Assembly (NCBI RefSeq): GCF_023715845.1
Contig: NZ_JAMBOR010000015.1
Coordinates: 28,445 to 92,444, forward strand
DNA length: 64,000 bases
Direction: 5' to 3'
Origin: Fictibacillus phosphorivorans
GTDB lineage: Bacteria > Bacillota > Bacilli > Bacillales > Fictibacillaceae
Part shown: piece after piece, positions 1 to 8,299 of the stretch
Layout: every line of letters starts with the position of its first letter
Position numbering within the stretch: the first letter of the stretch is position 1
The notes under the pieces: generated by a model
What the model saw: the letters and a program-made list of their open reading frames with translations, nothing else
What the model was told of the DNA's origin: nothing
Database searches by the model: none
Program-made: the position numbers and the translations under genes

Positions 1-20
1 CAGAAATTTTAAAAATAGAC

Positions 21-49
21 TTGAAAGCGAATTCATTTAAGGTTAAGAT
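21..49 (+). promoter_or_regulatory. Sigma-A-type promoter for the lacI-type gene
   Basis: TTGAAA at 21-26 and TAAGAT at 44-49 are separated by 17 nt, a good vegetative spacing. The operator at 66-79 lies just downstream, consistent with autorepression. Confidence 0.6.
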
Positions 50-65
50 ATACAACAACTCGTAT

Positions 66-79
66 CCGAAACGTTTTGG
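66..79. promoter_or_regulatory. LacI-family operator 1
   Basis: CCGAAACGTTTTGG is centred on CG with an AAACGTTT palindromic core, the usual LacI/GalR operator form. A near-identical copy lies at 1126-1140 in front of the next gene. This copy also overlaps the ribosome-binding site of the regulator gene. Confidence 0.65.
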
Positions 80-87
80 AGGATAAT

Positions 88-1104
88 ATGGCAACGATTA
101 GGGATGTAGCAAAAAGAGCAGGAGTATCTGTTACAACGGTCTCCAGAGCGTTGAACGGTTATTCTGATGTAAACGAAAAAACAAGAGAACGAATTAAAGA
201 GATTGCAAAAGAACTAAAATATAGTCCGAACCTATTGGCGAGAAGCCTCGTGATGAAGAAGACAAAAACGATCGGTTTGCTCGTTTCAGGACTGAAGATT
301 GAAGGAAGCAAAGATAATTTCACATATGAGGTGCTTTGCGGAGTGAACGACTGTGCGGGCCAGCTTGGATATGAGCTTGTTCTTATCAGTACAGATTCAC
401 AGAAACAACAAGAAAAGACATACAAGCAGCTTGTTCAGGAACGTAAAGTCGAAGGAATTATCCTGCAGGGGATCAAAACCGACGATCCTTATCTAGAAGA
501 AGTATTAAAAAGCGATACGCCATGCATTCTTATCGATATCCCGATGGAAAGCGATTCTGTTGGTTATGTGACAACAGACAATAGAGAAGGCGCAAAATCA
601 GCTGTCACACACCTCTTGGATCTTGGACATCAACACATCGGAATGATCAACGGGCACAGCCAGGCTTTTGTCAGCCAAGAACGGTTGGATGGCTACCAGG
701 ATGCTCTTCAAGAGAAGGGAATCACATTTGAAGAATCGTATGTTCGGAATGGGGCTTTTTTAGAAGAAAGGGCAGAAACCGAAGCGACAAAACTTCTTCA
801 AGAACATCCTGAACTGACAGCTCTCTTTTGTGCGAGTGACTTGATGGCGATGGGTGCAATAAGGGCAGCCAAGAAACTGGGACGCAAGCTTCCGGAAGAG
901 TTATCGGTCGTTGGGTTTGACAACATTATCTTGTCGGCCTATTCAACACCTTCACTTACCACGATTGCTCAAGATCGTTATCAATTAGGGTTTGAAGCGA
1001 CAAAACTTTTAACAGGTATGCTCGAAGGAAACATGGACAGCAAGAAAAAAATATTGAATACTGCATTTATAAAAAGAGAATCAACATGTGAAAACCACAC
1101 TTAG
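88..1104 (+). CDS. LacI/GalR-family transcriptional regulator
   Basis: A 338-aa DNA-binding repressor. Residues 1-24 form the classic LacI helix-turn-helix (TIRDVAKRAGVSVTTVSRAL) and the rest is a periplasmic-binding-protein-like effector domain, including a DLMAMGAIRAAKKLG segment typical of the family. I chose ATG at 88 because GGAGG at 78-82 precedes it by 5 nt; an upstream in-frame TTG at 76 lacks a site. It is followed by a glycosidase gene and sugar ABC importer genes, so it probably senses the imported sugar or a product. Matching operators stand before this gene and before the glycosidase. The effector cannot be told from sequence. Confidence 0.93.
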   Translation: MATIRDVAKRAGVSVTTVSRALNGYSDVNEKTRERIKEIAKELKYSPNLLARSLVMKKTKTIGLLVSGLKIEGSKDNFTYEVLCGVNDCAGQLGYELVLISTDSQKQQEKTYKQLVQERKVEGIILQGIKTDDPYLEEVLKSDTPCILIDIPMESDSVGYVTTDNREGAKSAVTHLLDLGHQHIGMINGHSQAFVSQERLDGYQDALQEKGITFEESYVRNGAFLEERAETEATKLLQEHPELTALFCASDLMAMGAIRAAKKLGRKLPEELSVVGFDNIILSAYSTPSLTTIAQDRYQLGFEATKLLTGMLEGNMDSKKKILNTAFIKRESTCENHT

Positions 1105-1113
1105 TGGTTTTTA
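1091..1113 (+). terminator. Hairpin terminator after the lacI-type gene
   Basis: A short AAACCAC/GTGGTTT stem with a 5-nt loop is followed by TTTTT and overlaps the stop codon. It suggests the downstream operon has its own start site. Confidence 0.5.
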
Positions 1114-1125
1114 AAATGAAACTCA

Positions 1126-1140
1126 CCGAAAACGTTTTGG
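1126..1140. promoter_or_regulatory. LacI-family operator 2
   Basis: CCGAAAACGTTTTGG contains the perfect palindrome AAAACGTTTT and matches the copy at 66-79 apart from one extra A. It stands 40 nt before the glycosidase start. Confidence 0.65.
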
Positions 1141-1179
1141 GAAGTTATTGAATAAACGAAAAACAGGGGGAAAACAATC

Positions 1180-3285
1180 ATGAACTACCGCGTAATCAAA
1201 GAGAACGATCTATTTTTCTTAACAGATGATAAAGGAAATATTCCACAGGAAAACAGTTATGGTTTAGGACTTTACACAAAGGATACGAGATTCTTAAGCA
1301 AGTTTGATGTCAAAATCAACGGTCAGGATCCAATTCTTCTATCCTCTTCGGCGGATGAGAACTATATGGCAAAAATTTTGCTGACGAATCCTCATATGGA
1401 AGAGGACGGAAATCTAATCCTTTGGAGAGAATCAGTCGAGATTGAAAGAAAACGCCTCATCTATGATGGTGTGCTCTATGAAACACTTCAATTAAAAAAC
1501 TATTATCCGAAGCCTGTTGAATTTGAAATCAGCGTACATGTTGATGCTGACTTCATGGACATGTTCATCATCCGAGGTTTTCAATATGGAGAGATTGGTA
1601 AGAGAACAGGGGAAGAAACGACTGATCGATCATTGAGCTATTTTTACAAAGGAGCCGATGATGTTGAGCGAGCTACTAAGATTCAATGGGATCGTGAGGC
1701 CGTATCTGTAAAACAAGAAGGAGAAGTAACCTTCAAGTTTCGGTTGGATCATGCAGAGGCTCAATCTGTAACCTTTACTGTTTCACCTGAAATCGATGGA
1801 GAATCAGGTACGGTTATCGAACCGGACGCAGCACTTCAAAACCTGAAAGACTCGTACGAAAAATGGGAGTCAGAAACACCAGGTGTTAAAACGGATTTCG
1901 AACCGCTTCAAAGACTAGTAGATCGCGGTATCCAAGATTTACGAGTACTATTGACAGACCTCGGATATGGACAGTTTCCGGTTGCCGGCCTTCCATGGTT
2001 TGGTGTTCCGTTTGGAAGAGACAGCTTGATTGCAGCTCTTCAAATGCTTGCTTTCAATCCTGAAATTGCAAAAGGTACTCTTTTAACGATGGCTTCTCAA
2101 CAAGGAACAAAAGTAGATCCTTGGCGAGATGAACAGCCGGGTAAAATCATGCATGAGATCCGATACGGAGAACTCGCTGCAACTAATCAAGTCCCATTCA
2201 CTCCTTATTATGGAACGATTGATGCGACACCGCTCTTTTTAGTTCTTTTATCTGAATATACGAAGTGGACAGGAGATCTCTCTCTAGCAGAAGAACTTTC
2301 GCAAAACGTGGAAGATGCTCTCATGTGGATTGACGAATATGGAGACCGTGATGGTGATGGATTCGTTGAGTATCATCAGGAATCTAGCAAAGGTATCGCG
2401 AACCAGGGCTGGAAGGATTCTGGAGATTCAGTCGTTCATCGAAACGGTGATTATGCTGAAACACCGATTGCCCTTTCTGAAGTTCAAGGGTATGTGTATC
2501 AGGCAAAGCAAGGAGTAGCCGCGATTTATGAAGCTCAAGGAAAAGTAGAGGAAGCCGCAAAGCTTCGTAACGAGGCAGAACAATTAAAAGAAAGATACGA
2601 TGAAGCGTTTTGGATGGATGATCAGCAGTTCCATGCGATCGCACTCGACAAGGATAAAAAGCAAGTAGGAACGTTAACGACGAATCCAGGGCATGTGCTT
2701 TTTGCTGAAATGCTCGATGATAACAAAGCGGATGCTGTGATTGAAAAATTAGTATCCCCAGCATTCTTCTCAGGATATGGGATTCGAACGATGGCTGAAG
2801 GAGAAGCAGGTTATAACCCGATGAGCTACCATGACGGAAGCATCTGGCCGCATGATAACAGCATGATCTTGTTAGGTATGAGCAAACTTAACCGTCAATC
2901 AGCAGCCAACACGGTCATTAATGGCTTGATCGATGCGGCAAAACATTTCGAATATGACCGATTGCCTGAACTCTTCTGCGGTTACAGTGCTGAGGAAGGA
3001 CGTGCAGTGAAATATCCTGTCGCATGTTCACCACAAGCTTGGGCAGCAGGAACACCGCTTGTCTTTATCCAAACGATCCTCGGACTCTTCCCTGATAGCT
3101 TGCACAAAGTGATCACGCTGTCACCTAAGCTGTTGGTGGGTATGAACGAGTTAACGGTTAAGAAGATAAAAATTGGTGGAGGATTCCTTTCAGTCGATGT
3201 GCATCGTGAAGGGGAAGAAACAGTTGTCACAATCGTCGAGAACACAACTGGTTACGAAGTTGTTCAAAAGGAACAAACTGCTTGA
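1180..3285 (+). CDS. Amylo-alpha-1,6-glucosidase / glycogen-debranching-like glycosidase
   Basis: A 701-aa protein with an N-terminal beta domain of the glycogen-debranching N-terminal type (about residues 1-200) and a C-terminal (alpha/alpha)6 catalytic barrel (about 250-690). Recognisable barrel motifs include VPFGRDS near residue 280, GWKDSGDS near 410 and YHDGSIWPHDN near 550. There is no signal peptide, so it acts in the cytoplasm, presumably on an oligosaccharide or glucoside brought in by the ABC importer encoded next. A GGGGG site precedes the ATG. The true substrate is not deducible; alpha-1,6 debranching is the family name, not a proven activity here. Confidence 0.85.
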   Translation: MNYRVIKENDLFFLTDDKGNIPQENSYGLGLYTKDTRFLSKFDVKINGQDPILLSSSADENYMAKILLTNPHMEEDGNLILWRESVEIERKRLIYDGVLYETLQLKNYYPKPVEFEISVHVDADFMDMFIIRGFQYGEIGKRTGEETTDRSLSYFYKGADDVERATKIQWDREAVSVKQEGEVTFKFRLDHAEAQSVTFTVSPEIDGESGTVIEPDAALQNLKDSYEKWESETPGVKTDFEPLQRLVDRGIQDLRVLLTDLGYGQFPVAGLPWFGVPFGRDSLIAALQMLAFNPEIAKGTLLTMASQQGTKVDPWRDEQPGKIMHEIRYGELAATNQVPFTPYYGTIDATPLFLVLLSEYTKWTGDLSLAEELSQNVEDALMWIDEYGDRDGDGFVEYHQESSKGIANQGWKDSGDSVVHRNGDYAETPIALSEVQGYVYQAKQGVAAIYEAQGKVEEAAKLRNEAEQLKERYDEAFWMDDQQFHAIALDKDKKQVGTLTTNPGHVLFAEMLDDNKADAVIEKLVSPAFFSGYGIRTMAEGEAGYNPMSYHDGSIWPHDNSMILLGMSKLNRQSAANTVINGLIDAAKHFEYDRLPELFCGYSAEEGRAVKYPVACSPQAWAAGTPLVFIQTILGLFPDSLHKVITLSPKLLVGMNELTVKKIKIGGGFLSVDVHREGEETVVTIVENTTGYEVVQKEQTA

Positions 3286-3302
3286 AGAAGGGAGTAAACG
3301 CA

Positions 3303-4556
3303 ATGCTATCTAAAAAATGGCTGTCCTCTCTAGGAATCACATCATTGCTGCTGTCGACTATACTAACAGGCTGCGGGAATGATGAAGAGAGCAAATCCGG
3401 CAAAACAGAGATCGTACTAAGCGGCTGGGGCGGTAATCCAGTAGAAAAGAAACTATTGAATGAGGTGCTCGCAGATTTTGAGAAAGAACACCCTCACATC
3501 GATGTGAAGTTGAACACGATCAATGATCAGTATATGGACGTGCTGAAAACACGTCTGATCGGCGGTACAGCGGCTGACGTATTTTACTTAGATGCGTTTG
3601 AAGCTCCTGCCTTGATCGAAACAGGTGCAATCGAACCGCTTAATAAGTACGTTACGGATGATTTTGATATAAATGACTTTGAGAAACCGATGATCGACGC
3701 GTTTAGAAGTGATGGAGAGCTGTATGGCCTTCCGAAAGATTACTCTACGCTTGCTCTTTTTTATAACAAAAAAATGTTTAAAGAACATGGCATCTCAGGC
3801 CCCCCTAAAACATGGGAAGAGCTAGAAGAGATCGCTAAAAAAGTGACTGATGAAGAAAAACAAGTATACGGACTCGGTGTAATGCCGCAGATTGAGCGAT
3901 TATATTATCTTGCAGAATCAAAAGGCGGGGAAGTGATTACAGACGGACGTGCCAGCTTTGCGGATGATAAAGTCGTAAATGCGATTCAGCCGATTGTCGA
4001 TATGCACATAAAAGATAAAACAGCAGCAACGCCATCTGAAGTTGGAGCGGGACAATCTGCTGGGGAAATGTTCGGCCGCGGGAAAGCGGCAATGGTTGTT
4101 GAAGGAAACTGGAACATTCCGTATATGGAAGAGACCTTCCCTGATATCGACTATGGCACAGCCGAGCTGCCCACTGTAAACGGGAAAAAAGGAACGATGT
4201 CATTTACGGTCGGATATGCGATGAATGCAGAATCCGAACATAAAAAAGAATCATGGGAACTGATTGAATATCTAACGGGTAAGGAAGGCATGAAAAAATG
4301 GACAAGCAAAGGTCTTGCATTGCCGACAAGAAAATCGGTTGCTTCTGAACTTGGCTTTGACCAGGACGAACTTCGTAAGCCGTTGGTTGAAGGAGCAAGC
4401 TATGCGACCGTTTGGCAGGATGGACCTTCACTTCCGATCGTTATGAACAACTTCAACAACCAGTTCCTCAGTGCGTATCTTGGAGACCGTCCATTGGAGG
4501 AAGCGTTACAAGATGCTGAAAAACAAGCGAACAAAGAAATCAAGGTAACGGAATAA
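3303..4556 (+). CDS. Sugar ABC transporter substrate-binding lipoprotein
   Basis: A 417-aa extracellular solute-binding protein family 1 lipoprotein. The signal peptide ends in the lipobox LTGC with Cys24 as lipidation site. The body reads as a maltose/oligosaccharide-binding type (VLADFEKEHPHIDVK, TAADVFYLD). ATG at 3303 is preferred because AAGGGAG at 3288-3294 sits 8 nt upstream; a TTG at 3282 overlapping the previous stop is a weaker start. It delivers sugar to the two permeases encoded downstream. Confidence 0.92.
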   Translation: MLSKKWLSSLGITSLLLSTILTGCGNDEESKSGKTEIVLSGWGGNPVEKKLLNEVLADFEKEHPHIDVKLNTINDQYMDVLKTRLIGGTAADVFYLDAFEAPALIETGAIEPLNKYVTDDFDINDFEKPMIDAFRSDGELYGLPKDYSTLALFYNKKMFKEHGISGPPKTWEELEEIAKKVTDEEKQVYGLGVMPQIERLYYLAESKGGEVITDGRASFADDKVVNAIQPIVDMHIKDKTAATPSEVGAGQSAGEMFGRGKAAMVVEGNWNIPYMEETFPDIDYGTAELPTVNGKKGTMSFTVGYAMNAESEHKKESWELIEYLTGKEGMKKWTSKGLALPTRKSVASELGFDQDELRKPLVEGASYATVWQDGPSLPIVMNNFNNQFLSAYLGDRPLEEALQDAEKQANKEIKVTE

Positions 4557-4580
4557 CGGAAAAGGAATGAGGTGAAGATT

Positions 4581-5477
4581 GTGAAAATGTTTACGAAAAA
4601 GGAGAGAAAAGAAGCGGGTCAAGGGTACCTCTTCTTGCTTCCTACCATTCTTGTACTAGGTGTATTTGTTATCGCTCCCATCCTTTATGCCGTTTTCTTA
4701 TCTTTCCATAAGGTAGAGCTTTTAGGCGGAGCAACGTATGAGTTCCGAGGACTGGATAACTTTTTAAAAGTAACCTTTGATGACAGAGCGATCATCGCAT
4801 TAAAAAATACCGCCGTCTATGTTGCGGTTGTTGTCCCGACACAGACTTTCTTAGCACTCGTGCTTGCAGCTTCTCTTAACGCAGGGCTGAAGGGACAAAA
4901 GTTTTTCCGGGTCGTTTATTTCTTGCCGACCTTAACGTCATCAGCGGTATTAACCCTGATCTTTATGTGGATGTATAACCAGAACGGTTTGATCAACTAT
5001 GTACTAAAGATCTTCCATCTGCCGACGTATAACTGGATTGGTGACCCAGACGTCGCGCTGATCGCGATCATGATCATGAACATTTGGGCGACAGCACCAT
5101 TCTTTATGGTTATCTATCTGGCAGCACTTCAGGATATTCCAGACAGTCATTATGAAGCAGCTGAACTGGATGGAGCAGGTGCGATTCAAAAATTCTGGCA
5201 CATCACGGTTCCTAACCTTCGTCCGGTTACGTCGTTCGTTGTCATCATGGGAATCATTGGAACGTTCCAGCTGTTTGACCAGTCGTACATTTTCTCCGGA
5301 GGATCGGGTGGACCGAACAACTCCACATTGACGGTTGTTCTATTGATCTATCAATATGCATTTAAGACACTTGGAACGATGGGTTATGCAACTGCGATCG
5401 CCTTCATGCTTGCGATCATTATTCTAGTGGCAACTTTAATACAGCGCAAATTCTCAAAAGAAGAATCACTTTACTAA
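4581..5477 (+). CDS. Sugar ABC transporter permease, MalF-type
   Basis: About 298 aa with six predicted membrane segments and the inner-membrane permease EAA motif (YEAAELDGAGAIQKFWHITVPNLRP region, near residue 195), which docks the ATPase. GTG at 4581 follows AGGTGA by 5 nt; GTG 4572 and ATG 4587 are alternatives. It pairs with the MalG-type permease 12 nt downstream. No ATPase gene is present in the operon, so energy probably comes from a shared MsmX-type ATPase encoded elsewhere. Confidence 0.9.
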   Translation: MKMFTKKERKEAGQGYLFLLPTILVLGVFVIAPILYAVFLSFHKVELLGGATYEFRGLDNFLKVTFDDRAIIALKNTAVYVAVVVPTQTFLALVLAASLNAGLKGQKFFRVVYFLPTLTSSAVLTLIFMWMYNQNGLINYVLKIFHLPTYNWIGDPDVALIAIMIMNIWATAPFFMVIYLAALQDIPDSHYEAAELDGAGAIQKFWHITVPNLRPVTSFVVIMGIIGTFQLFDQSYIFSGGSGGPNNSTLTVVLLIYQYAFKTLGTMGYATAIAFMLAIIILVATLIQRKFSKEESLY

Positions 5478-5489
5478 GGAGGAGATACC

Positions 5490-6314
5490 ATGAAAAAACG
5501 ATCGGCTGGAAGAAAAGCGCTTTATATCATCCTAGTCGTGTACGCGATCATCACTGTCATTCCGTTTTTATGGGCATTGTCTTCTTCCTTTAAAACACTG
5601 GGTGAGATCGTAAGCGGATCGATTAATTTTATACCAAAAGATTTTACACTGGAAAACTATAAACAAATTTTCACAAGAGAGCCGTTGTTCGGCAGATGGC
5701 TGTTTAACAGTCTGTTTATCGCAACAGTCGGAACACTTCTTAATTTGCTGTTCAACTCAATGGCCGGATATGCGCTCGCACGATTGAGCTTTCCAGGGAA
5801 AAAGAGCATCTTTATCATTATTCTAGCCGTGTTGATGATTCCATTCCAAGTTACGCTAATCCCGAACTTCTTGATTTTGAAAGAGCTCGGCTGGCTGAAC
5901 TCTTATCAGGGAATGATCATACCTGGTGCGGTTAACGCGACGTTCATCTTTATGATGAGACAGTTCTTTGTGAACTTCCCGAAAGAAGTGGAAGAAGCAG
6001 CAGCGATTGATGGCCTCGGCCGATTCGGAACGTTCTTCAGGATCGTACTTCCACTAGCGAAACCGGCCCTTGCCGCGCAAACGATCTTCGTGTTCATGGC
6101 GTTCTGGAACGACTTTATGAGACCGCTCATCATTATGTCCGACATGGAGATGTTCACATTGCCACTCGGATTGAACTCGTTTAAAGGTCAGTTCATCTCC
6201 TATTGGAACTACATTATGGCAGCGTCCATGGTCTTCACGCTTCCGATAATCGTGTTGTACGCCTTCTTTAACCGATATTTTGTAAAAGGAATCAAGTTTA
6301 CAGGCGATAAATAG
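5490..6314 (+). CDS. Sugar ABC transporter permease, MalG-type
   Basis: A 274-aa, six-segment permease with the EAA motif EEAAAIDGLGRFGTFFRIVLP. AGGAGG at 5477-5482 gives a clear start at ATG 5490. It is the last gene of the glycosidase-importer operon and is followed by a strong terminator. Confidence 0.92.
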   Translation: MKKRSAGRKALYIILVVYAIITVIPFLWALSSSFKTLGEIVSGSINFIPKDFTLENYKQIFTREPLFGRWLFNSLFIATVGTLLNLLFNSMAGYALARLSFPGKKSIFIIILAVLMIPFQVTLIPNFLILKELGWLNSYQGMIIPGAVNATFIFMMRQFFVNFPKEVEEAAAIDGLGRFGTFFRIVLPLAKPALAAQTIFVFMAFWNDFMRPLIIMSDMEMFTLPLGLNSFKGQFISYWNYIMAASMVFTLPIIVLYAFFNRYFVKGIKFTGDK

Positions 6315-6317
6315 TAT

Positions 6318-6366
6318 AAAACTGGCTAAGCGGGATGTTAGAAGTTCCCGTGAGCCAGTTTTTTTA
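6318..6366 (+). terminator. Rho-independent terminator of the sugar operon
   Basis: AACTGGCT pairs with AGCCAGTT and an inner CGGGA/TCCCG extends the stem; a run of seven T follows. Confidence 0.85.
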
Positions 6367-6514
6367 TGCTTTACGATCGGAATCCCAGGTTAAATGAATT
6401 TTTTCCTCGCTTAATTTGATTAATCTCACGAAAAAGAGTAATAATCCCACGTTAATTTTATAATAACCACGAGTCGCCAAATCTCGACAAAACCGGTGAT
6501 TTTGTCAAAATCTA

Positions 6515-6548
6515 TATGTTAACCAAAATATATTGTAAGTTGACGCAA
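6515..6548. promoter_or_regulatory. BirA (biotin repressor) operator candidate
   Basis: TGTTAAC at 6517-6523, a 15-nt spacer and GTTGACG at 6539-6545 match the Gram-positive BirA pattern TGTTAAC-N14-16-GTTAACA with two mismatches in the right half. The right half overlaps the -35 hexamer of the bioY promoter. Confidence 0.7.
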
Positions 6549-6568
6549 ATGAAAACCTCCGCTATTCT
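6540..6568 (+). promoter_or_regulatory. bioY-bioB promoter
   Basis: TTGACG at 6540-6545 and TATTCT at 6563-6568 with a 17-nt spacer. BirA binding at 6517-6545 would block it. Confidence 0.65.
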
Positions 6569-6607
6569 TAATTCATAAACAGTTCTTACATATGGAGGTT
6601 CATGCAA

Positions 6608-7210
6608 ATGACAGCAACAAGAAAAAGCTTGAAAACGATTGATATTACGCTGATCGGAATGTTCGTAGCCTTGATGGCGATCGGCGCTAATATTACAACG
6701 ATCTTTCCGTTTATGGTCGTTGGCGGTGTGCCCATTACGCTGCAGACGTTCTTCTGTATCTTAGCAGGCGCACTATTAGGAAGCCGCTTAGGTGCGATCG
6801 CGATGAGCGTCTACGTTTTGGTCGGTTTAGTCGGAGCACCTGTATTTGCTCAGTTTAAAGGTGGTTTTGCGACCCTTGTCAGCCCGACTTTCGGTTTTTT
6901 ATTATCTTTTATTCTAGTAGCCTATGTAACTGGCAAGATCATTGAAAATAACGGCAGCAAGGCGTCCTATATCGTCGCGGCACTGGTAGGAACGTTGATC
7001 AATTACATCGCTGGTACAAACCTTATGTTCATGGCTTATAAGATGTGGGCAGCTGCACCAGAAGGATTCACTTACTCTATGGCTTGGGGATGGATGATGG
7101 TTCCGCTTCCGAAAGATATTATTCTAGCTGTTTGTGCAGGGTTGATCGCTCCACGTATTAATATCGCTCGTAAAAAAGTAATGCCGCATCAAACAAAGCA
7201 CGCATCATAA
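6608..7210 (+). CDS. bioY: BioY, biotin ECF transporter S component
   Basis: A 200-aa membrane protein that binds biotin as the substrate-specific unit of an energy-coupling-factor transporter; the EcfA/EcfT module is not in this window. The sequence shows the BioY pattern: VGGVPITLQTFFCILAGALLG near residues 37-57, several hydrophobic helices, and a GFLLSFILVAY segment. Start at ATG 6608 gives 9 nt from GGAGG (6594-6598); ATG 6602 would be too close. It is followed 18 nt later by bioB and preceded by a BirA-type operator, so uptake and the last synthetic step are probably controlled together. Confidence 0.93.
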   Translation: MTATRKSLKTIDITLIGMFVALMAIGANITTIFPFMVVGGVPITLQTFFCILAGALLGSRLGAIAMSVYVLVGLVGAPVFAQFKGGFATLVSPTFGFLLSFILVAYVTGKIIENNGSKASYIVAALVGTLINYIAGTNLMFMAYKMWAAAPEGFTYSMAWGWMMVPLPKDIILAVCAGLIAPRINIARKKVMPHQTKHAS

Positions 7211-7228
7211 GAAAAGGGGAGACGGAAT

Positions 7229-8215
7229 ATGACGTGGAATCTGCTAGCGGAGAAAGTTTTACAAGGTAAAGAGATAACGAACGAAGAAGCACTTTCCATC
7301 TTAGAATGTTCAGATGATGATTTGCTGTTGCTTTTACACGGTGCATTTCAGATTAGAAAACACTATTTTGGAAAACATGTAAAACTAAACATGATCATCA
7401 ATACGAAATCAGGTGCTTGTCCGGAGAATTGTGGATATTGCTCACAATCTATCGTTTCGACGGCTCCGATCGAAACTTATAGAATGATGGATAAGGACGA
7501 AATGGTTAAAGGGGCAGAGACCGCTTATAACTTGAACGTCGGCACCTATTGTATCGTTGCAAGCGGTCGGGGGCCGACGAACCGAGATGTGGATAAAGTT
7601 GTAGAAGCTGTAAAAGAGATCAAAGACACTTACGGATTAAAGGTTTGTGCTTGTCTTGGAATCTTAAAGCCAGAGCAGGCAGCACGTTTAAAAGAAGCTG
7701 GGGTGGACCGTTACAACCATAACCTGAACACATCAGCTCGAAACCATGAGAACATCACCACTTCCCATACATATGATGACCGGGTGAACACTGTGAACGT
7801 CGTAAAAGACAGCGGGATCTCGCCATGTTCTGGTGTGATTGTCGGCATGAAGGAAACAAAACAAGATGTGATCGATATGGCGCGTAGCCTTAAAGTGCTC
7901 GATGCAGACTCTATACCGGTCAATTTCTTGCATGCGATTGATGGTACCCCGCTTGAAGGAACGGACGAATTGGACCCGCGCTATTGCTTGAAAGTATTGG
8001 CTCTGTTCCGCTATATCAACCCAACAAAAGAGATTCGCATATCAGGTGGACGAGAAGTAAACTTAAGAAGCCTTCAACCGCTAGGGTTATATGCGGCGAA
8101 CTCTATCTTTGTAGGCGATTACCTAACTACTGCAGGACAGGAATCAACGGCAGATCATAAAATGATGGAAGATATGGGATTCGAAATCGATCGGGCGCCC
8201 GTAACTGCACAATAA
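7229..8215 (+). CDS. bioB: Biotin synthase BioB
   Basis: A 328-aa radical SAM enzyme that inserts sulfur into dethiobiotin to make biotin. The radical [4Fe-4S] motif CPENCGYC starts at Cys64 (Cys64, 68, 71). The C-terminal barrel region includes RISGGREVNLRSLQPLGLYAANSIF, with the conserved arginine associated with the second cluster. Length is normal for the family. AGGGGAG precedes the ATG. The other bio genes (bioA/D/F/W) are absent here, so the cell either makes dethiobiotin elsewhere or salvages it. Confidence 0.96.
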   Translation: MTWNLLAEKVLQGKEITNEEALSILECSDDDLLLLLHGAFQIRKHYFGKHVKLNMIINTKSGACPENCGYCSQSIVSTAPIETYRMMDKDEMVKGAETAYNLNVGTYCIVASGRGPTNRDVDKVVEAVKEIKDTYGLKVCACLGILKPEQAARLKEAGVDRYNHNLNTSARNHENITTSHTYDDRVNTVNVVKDSGISPCSGVIVGMKETKQDVIDMARSLKVLDADSIPVNFLHAIDGTPLEGTDELDPRYCLKVLALFRYINPTKEIRISGGREVNLRSLQPLGLYAANSIFVGDYLTTAGQESTADHKMMEDMGFEIDRAPVTAQ

Positions 8216-8233
8216 TATAGAAAACAGATTGAT

Positions 8234-8299
8234 AAGCCACTCCTAGCCTTGGTACAATAGAAACTTATTCTATTGAAGATAAGTAGGAGTGGTTTTTTT
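8234..8299 (+). promoter_or_regulatory. Two-tier hairpin leader: bioB terminator or mscS translation control
   Basis: Outer arms AACC-type stem: AGCCACTCCTA at 8235-8245 pairs with TAGGAGTGGTT at 8284-8294, followed by a T run. An inner CAATAG/CTATTG stem (8255-8260/8270-8275) lies between. The right outer arm contains TAGGAG, the ribosome-binding site of the mscS gene, so the fold would both terminate and hide that site. Confidence 0.55.
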
